Below, one piece after another: positions 61,901 to 64,000 of a stretch of 64,000 nucleotides of DNA. The translations under genes and the position numbers were made by a program. The notes beneath the pieces are model-generated. The model saw nothing but the letters and a program-made list of their open reading frames with translations. It was not told the DNA's origin and did no database searches. This DNA comes from Lepisosteus oculatus. Its lineage: Eukaryota; Chordata; Actinopteri; Semionotiformes; Lepisosteidae. The stretch covers positions 11,035,275 through 11,099,274 of the forward strand of contig NC_090716.1 in assembly GCF_040954835.1 (NCBI RefSeq), given 5' to 3'. The stretch's first letter is position 1; every line of letters begins with the position of its first letter.

Positions 61901-62969
61901 ATGACTGCAGGTTTTCCCTCATTCGGCTATTCATTATTGCATAATCTATCCATCCATGCCTTTTCTAATCGTTTCATCCTGTCCCGGCAAGCAATGGGCA
62001 CAAGGCAGGATACATCCTGATGGGCTGCCAGTCCACTGCAGGTTGGCACACACTCACACCAGGAAACCAGCAAACATTTTCTCAGCACCCAATTAAGCTT
62101 TGGACTGTGGGAGGAAACCCACACAAACACTGGGAGAACATGCAAAATCCATGCAGATAGCACCCCAGGTCTGGAATTGATTCCAGTGCCCAAGCACTGC
62201 AAGGCAGCAATGTTAACCACTGCGCCTTGGTGCTGTCCATAACCCATGCAAAAACATTTCAATGGAAAATTCTCAAGCAAAGCAGCTTTCCTTTAAAAAG
62301 AAAGGGAACCAATATGTCCTTTTTAGACCCCCCCACCCGACTACAATTCACTCCTCTCAGTGCTGTGACCCTCATGCCCTGTGCCGTGAGATCCACGCAC
62401 CACTTGCTGACTGCTGAGACGAGCAGGCTGCACAGCTGAATAAGCACCAAGCGGAGCAGCCCCACTGACAACAGTGCAAGATCACAGGCATGTGGCAGGT
62501 CAAGGCCAGGACAGGCAAAGGGCATCCTGACTGGCAGAAGCTCATCAATCCCAGGCAGTGGCTGGCCCATTCAAATTGAGCAGCTAGAATTTTTATCAGG
62601 TTTTTATTCATGTGGTCATATAACCTCTGTTCCTGAGTTAAAATTCTGCTGTTGGCTTGTAAAGCTTTGAAAGGTCTCATCTTGCATCCATCAACAGTCC
62701 TGATCACAAGGGATAAGGTCGCTTTATGTGGCCAAGACACTGAGACTAAAACAAGATCATTAAGTGCTTAAATTCAAGGGATTGTTTTTTTTCTGCGTCT
62801 TTAAAAACAAACCGACAACCACGTTGTATACCAAGAAGTTACCTGATCTCTTCCATGATCTCCCACCACAACGAACAGCGTGCGGTGATGCTGCGCTACC
62901 CCATTCTCGATCTGCACACGGATCCGATTGTCCACTTTCTTCCGGAACATTGTTCTGTTTTAATCAGTG
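44881..62969 (-). CDS. NAT10: NAT10: RNA cytidine acetyltransferase (28 coding exons, one internal frameshift)
   Basis: Nucleolar ATP-dependent enzyme forming N4-acetylcytidine in 18S rRNA and, with THUMPD1, in tRNA. Coding exons, high to low: 62950-62843, 61546-61455, 60676-60505, 59969-59847, 58307-58246, 57330-57215, 56763-56656, 56384-56251, 56115-56022, 55899-55801, 55628-55492, 55023-54896, 54528-54378, 54022-53926, 53305-53189, 52658-52557, 51762-51688, 51209-51093, 50711-50578, 50296-50248, 49958-49862, 49603-49493, 49088-48916, 48629-48510, 48169-48071, 47200-47127, 46028-45945, 44983-44881 (stop TGA 44883-44881). All have AG/GT borders with compatible phases. The sum is 1024 codons if one surplus base in the sixth exon is ignored; human NAT10 has 1025. 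The first coding exon carries 19 bases of 5' UTR after acceptor CTTCCTCACAG. A separate non-coding exon 1 is expected further right. Confidence 0.97.
45085..45235 (+). mobile_element. Short interspersed repeat with TGTAAAGCGCTTTGAGTG tail, copy 2
   Basis: ATCATCCAGGTGGGGGCTGC, then GGTGGTGGTGGAGGGGATCC, the tail TGTAAAGCGCTTTGAGTGGA, and GTGTAAGCAATTATTAT. Same family as the reverse copy at 24.9 kb. It lies in the last NAT10 intron, antisense to the gene. Confidence 0.7.
45236..45944 (-). other. Remainder of last NAT10 intron
   Basis: No feature recognised besides short AT tracts. Confidence 0.6.
46029..47126 (-). other. NAT10 intron with (CA)n tract
   Basis: A short CACACA microsatellite near 46,076-46,092 and a smaller one near 46,302-46,318. 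Otherwise nothing recognisable. Confidence 0.6.
47607..47955 (+). mobile_element. tRNA-headed SINE, best-preserved copy
   Basis: A-box-like TGGTGTAATGGTTAGCAC, GCTGCCTCACAGTACTAGGA, B-box-like GGGTACAATTC, body GTTTCCTCCGGGCACTCCAG and GTCCAAAAACAATGGTAGGG, and tail GTCCCATCCAGAGCGTACCC ... GGTAGGCTCTGGCTCCC, ending in GGATGGAT. In a NAT10 intron, opposite to the gene. Confidence 0.8.
48010..48038 (+). repeat. Homopolymer run of 29 G
   Basis: An uninterrupted G run (C run in the NAT10 transcript) starts 33 bases past the donor of the exon at 48169-48071. Runs of this length are rare in coding neighbourhoods and prone to length error. Confidence 0.95.
50248..54022 (-). CDS. NAT10: NAT10 coding exons 14-20: GNAT acetyltransferase domain
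   Basis: Residues about 508-738. Blocks include YYVNRDTLFCYHKASEAFLQ, HHLFCLLPPVPPTQNSLPEV, VCLEGEISRQSILNSLSRGK and FQDPEFGSLSGGRVIRIAVH. The acetyl-CoA loop is HPDYQGMGYGTRAL, split by an intron after DYQG (51688/51209). The Gly aligned with human Gly641, needed for acetylation, is present. Then come LGVSYGLTPPLL and the short 49-bp exon KFWKRAGFVPVYLRQTP. Confidence 0.97.
51965..52280 (+). repeat. Fish interspersed repeat fragment (same family as 2.96 kb)
   Basis: GTAACGAAGTGCTTCCTGTT, ATATTTCAGTGTTTTTATTC, ACTTTATCGACGCCTTTTGA, GTTTAGTTCCTTCCGTTTGA, ATGACATTCCCTTAAGTCAT and TTCTCTGGACTGATTCCAGA follow the order of a repeat I remember from fish genomes. A 79-codon minus-strand frame here is a chance ORF in the repeat. 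Confidence 0.5.
54378..56763 (-). CDS. NAT10: NAT10 coding exons 7-13: RecD-like ATPase/helicase domain
   Basis: Residues 225-507 approximately. The P-loop in LTAARGRGKSAALGLA puts the ATP-binding Lys at residue 290, as in human. The Walker B motif is LLVIDEAAAIPLPLVK (Asp388-Glu389). Other conserved blocks are YSNIFVTSPSPDNLHTLFEF, EHLDYEIIQSLNPEFNKA, FMASTINGYEGTGRSLSLKL and SLQESIRYAPGDAVEKWLND. The exon ending at 55492 uses a weak donor, GG|GTCCGT, but the joined reading N-G-Y-E-G-T-G is exactly conserved. Confidence 0.97.
57215..57330 (-). CDS. NAT10: NAT10 coding exon 6, carrying a +1 frameshift
   Basis: 116 bp where the phases on both sides need 115. After RFILSLTSCK the frame breaks at AAGAAACTG (plus-strand TTT at 57300-57302) and hits TGA five codons later. 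After one base is discounted, the rest again matches the family (VVIDDQLNVLPVSSHIANIK). The shifted frame has its own stop upstream, so no acceptor choice rescues it. Residue position is about 195. Borders are TTTTTCTACCTAG|G and CAG|GTAGGAC. A sequencing or assembly indel, or a null allele, are both possible; the rest of the gene looks functional. Confidence 0.9.
57812..57985 (+). repeat. Interspersed repeat fragment (GGTCTTGGAGGGCCGG type)
   Basis: GGTCTTGGAGGGCCGGTGGT, then TTTAATTCCATCTTGTCTGG, AGGAGCTAAACCAGCTTGAT, ACAGCTTCTCCCAGCTCTTC and TTAAACAGCTG. The opening is a common fish repeat motif. It lies in a NAT10 intron. Confidence 0.45.
58246..62950 (-). CDS. NAT10: NAT10 coding exons 1-5: N-terminal domain
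   Basis: Residues 1-185. Begins MFRKKVDNRIR, then FVVVGDHGRDQ, VVILHHMLSKATVKARPSVL, SHRKKRMRQLQKKIK, QDDPFELFVAATNIRYCYYN, DFEALTPNLLARTIETVEGG and HQDVIGRFNE. This is the family's N-terminal (TmcA-like) domain. The third coding exon ends in an unusual donor, CAG|GTTGGT, with a better GTGAGA four bases inside. The downstream frame requires the first. Confidence 0.96.
58930..59260 (+). repeat. Fish interspersed repeat fragment (3' half of the 2.96/51.97 kb family)
   Basis: GCTCATCTACTTATTTCAGT, ATAATCTGCGAATTTGACAA, GATCCCTGTGATAATCCACT and the surrounding words resemble the distal part of this repeat as remembered. Tentative. Confidence 0.45.
59300..59553 (-). mobile_element. tRNA-headed SINE, diverged reverse copy
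   Basis: On the minus strand: GGGTGGCACAGTGGTGTGGA head, GTTTGTATGTTCTCTGCTGT, GGGTGGGCTCTCTCCAGGAG and GAATGTTGTGCTTC. The tail is poorly matched. It sits in a NAT10 intron in the same orientation as the gene. Confidence 0.5.
60677..61454 (-). other. NAT10 intron between coding exons 2 and 3
   Basis: 778 bp, AT-rich, no recognisable element. Confidence 0.7.
61941..62232 (-). mobile_element. tRNA-headed SINE, reverse copy
   Basis: On the minus strand: CACCAAGGCGCAGTGGTTAA head (A-box), GGAATCAATTCCAGACCTGG, GTTTCCTCCCACAGTCCAAA, GCTTAATTGGGTGCTGAGAA, GACTGGCAGCCCATCAGGAT and tail CCTGCCTTGTGCCCATTGCT, GGATGGATAG. In the first NAT10 coding-region intron. Confidence 0.75.
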
Positions 62970-64000
62970 CTGTGAGGAAGACACCGGTAGAATGAGAAAC
63001 TCATCTAAACCACATCGTAAAGACCTTTAAAAGGTGAAGATTATGATTATTGTGGCTTTATTAACAGGAATGTTAGAAACCTATCCTTAAAGGATGGCAC
63101 AATATACAGCACAAACCATTATTGTCAAATTTCATTTCCTCAGCATTACTAAGAACCACGGAAAATCAAATATAATTTTCACTAGAAGAAAAGACGGATT
63201 TGTGAACGTAAACACGCAAGAAATGCAGAATCGAATTGGCCTGACGTATATTGTGCCTGGATAAAGTAGTTTAAAAGAGTGCAGGTCAACAATACCAATC
63301 TTAGTAATGAAGAACAGTGTTCAATGTACATGTTACCGCTTCTATATGTCAGGACTATTTCACTCTTTGGTAACAAATACCTCGTCACAGTGTAGTTAAC
63401 AATGAATAATGCAAACTTTGTTCGGATTCATTTAGGAATTACTACACATTACACGTTTGAACAAAACACTAAAACACTTTTACCATTTTGTTGTTGTATT
63501 GCCTTAAAAAAACGAGAATTGCAGGCAAACGTTAACTAATCTAAGAATTTAAAAAACGTAACTGAGAATGAAATCGCGGAGCATGTTTTCAAGCAAACGC
63601 CAGTGTGATATGGATGCCAAACGTTACCGATTATCAGAAAAGCAGCTCTGAAACAAAAAAATAAAGCGAGTAATTTAGGAATCAAATGCTTTTAAGTCTA
63701 CCTCATGCAAGATTTGAAGGCATCAACAAAATAATCTTTTTCCGCAGAATCAAGTTTAGGATTCTCGAACTCTTCCAGTTCCTGACCAAACTCACGTGGA
63801 GACGCAGTCACAGCAAGGTCCCCTGACCGAGGAAGGACCCATAACATAGCTGCCTCAGCGATTGCCCGTAAAAAGTTATATCACATTAGTAGTGTGAGCA
63901 AACAGTTTTTAAATAAAAATGAAAAATATAAAGTTGTTTTGGCAATTTTTTAATTAGAAAATGTCGACATGTTCAATAGGTCATTTGTCATAGATGTAGA
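62970..64000 (-). promoter_or_regulatory. NAT10 upstream region / presumed first non-coding exon and promoter
   Basis: The NAT10 acceptor at 62970-62972 shows that a further 5' exon exists upstream. Candidate minus-strand donors are ATCG|GTAACG (about 63,626) and GAG|GTAGAC (63702/63701). CpGs are commoner at 63,560-63,850 than in the surrounding DNA. There is no TATA box. The start site is not determined. Confidence 0.4.
63698..63847 (-). CDS. 49-codon ORF upstream of NAT10 (possible uORF or unrecognised exon)
   Basis: ATG at 63847-63845, stop TAG at 63700-63698. The translation MLWVLPRSGDLAVTASPREF, GQELEEFENPKLDSAEKDYF, VDAFKSCMR is charged and protein-like in its second half. A possible donor, GAG|GTAGAC, lies just before the stop. 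Splicing to the NAT10 exon would end the frame three codons on (C-ACT-GAT-TAA), which would make it a uORF. No family recognised; it may be chance. Confidence 0.3.
   Translation of the reverse strand: MLWVLPRSGDLAVTASPREFGQELEEFENPKLDSAEKDYFVDAFKSCMR

Noticed and set aside
1-64000. Search for CRISPR arrays, operons, prophage or other bacterial systems
   Set aside because: Spliced vertebrate genes and eukaryotic repeats throughout; no regular spaced repeats beyond simple microsatellites.

Overview
This window is vertebrate nuclear DNA, most likely from a ray-finned fish. It is AT-rich and intron-dominated, with three multi-exon genes whose splice sites and phases can be read directly. It also carries fish-type repeats: a tRNA-headed SINE, an L2/CR1-like LINE fragment, a Tc1-like transposase fossil, and the short repeat ending in the 'TGTAAAGCGCTTTGAGTG' tail. 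Intron sizes and repeat types would fit a non-teleost such as gar or bowfin, but that is inference; no species marker is visible.

Layout. (1) About 1-12.6 kb, minus strand: the 5' coding part of PIK3C2A, a class II PI3-kinase. The first three coding exons are here; the rest lies beyond the left edge. (2) 12.6-25.8 kb: non-coding, probably PIK3C2A intron 1 and upstream DNA, with a Tc1 fossil and a SINE. (3) 25.85-26.95 kb: a CpG-rich promoter region with CCAAT and GC boxes. (4) 27.7-38.2 kb, plus strand: complete NUCB2 (nesfatin precursor), 12 coding exons, 441 codons. (5) 38.3-44.8 kb: NUCB2 3' UTR with an internal duplication, a SINE, and one unassigned, well-formed minus-strand exon. (6) 44.88-62.97 kb, minus strand: NAT10, 28 coding exons, about 1024 codons. 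It is complete except for a single-base frameshift in coding exon 6. (7) 63-64 kb: the presumed NAT10 upstream region with a 49-codon upstream ORF.

The genes are ordinary and unlinked in function: endocytic phosphoinositide signalling (PIK3C2A), a secreted/Golgi calcium-binding prohormone (NUCB2) and nucleolar RNA acetylation (NAT10). The head-to-head PIK3C2A/NUCB2 arrangement matches human 11p15.1, while NAT10 sits at 11p13 in human. Placing NAT10 tail-to-tail with NUCB2 is therefore a lineage-specific junction. I see no convincing new multi-gene system. The best leads are the NAT10 frameshift, the orphan exon at 41,875-41,985, the NUCB2 3' UTR duplication, a promoter- or LTR-like cluster at 5.6-5.9 kb, and the upstream ORF before NAT10.
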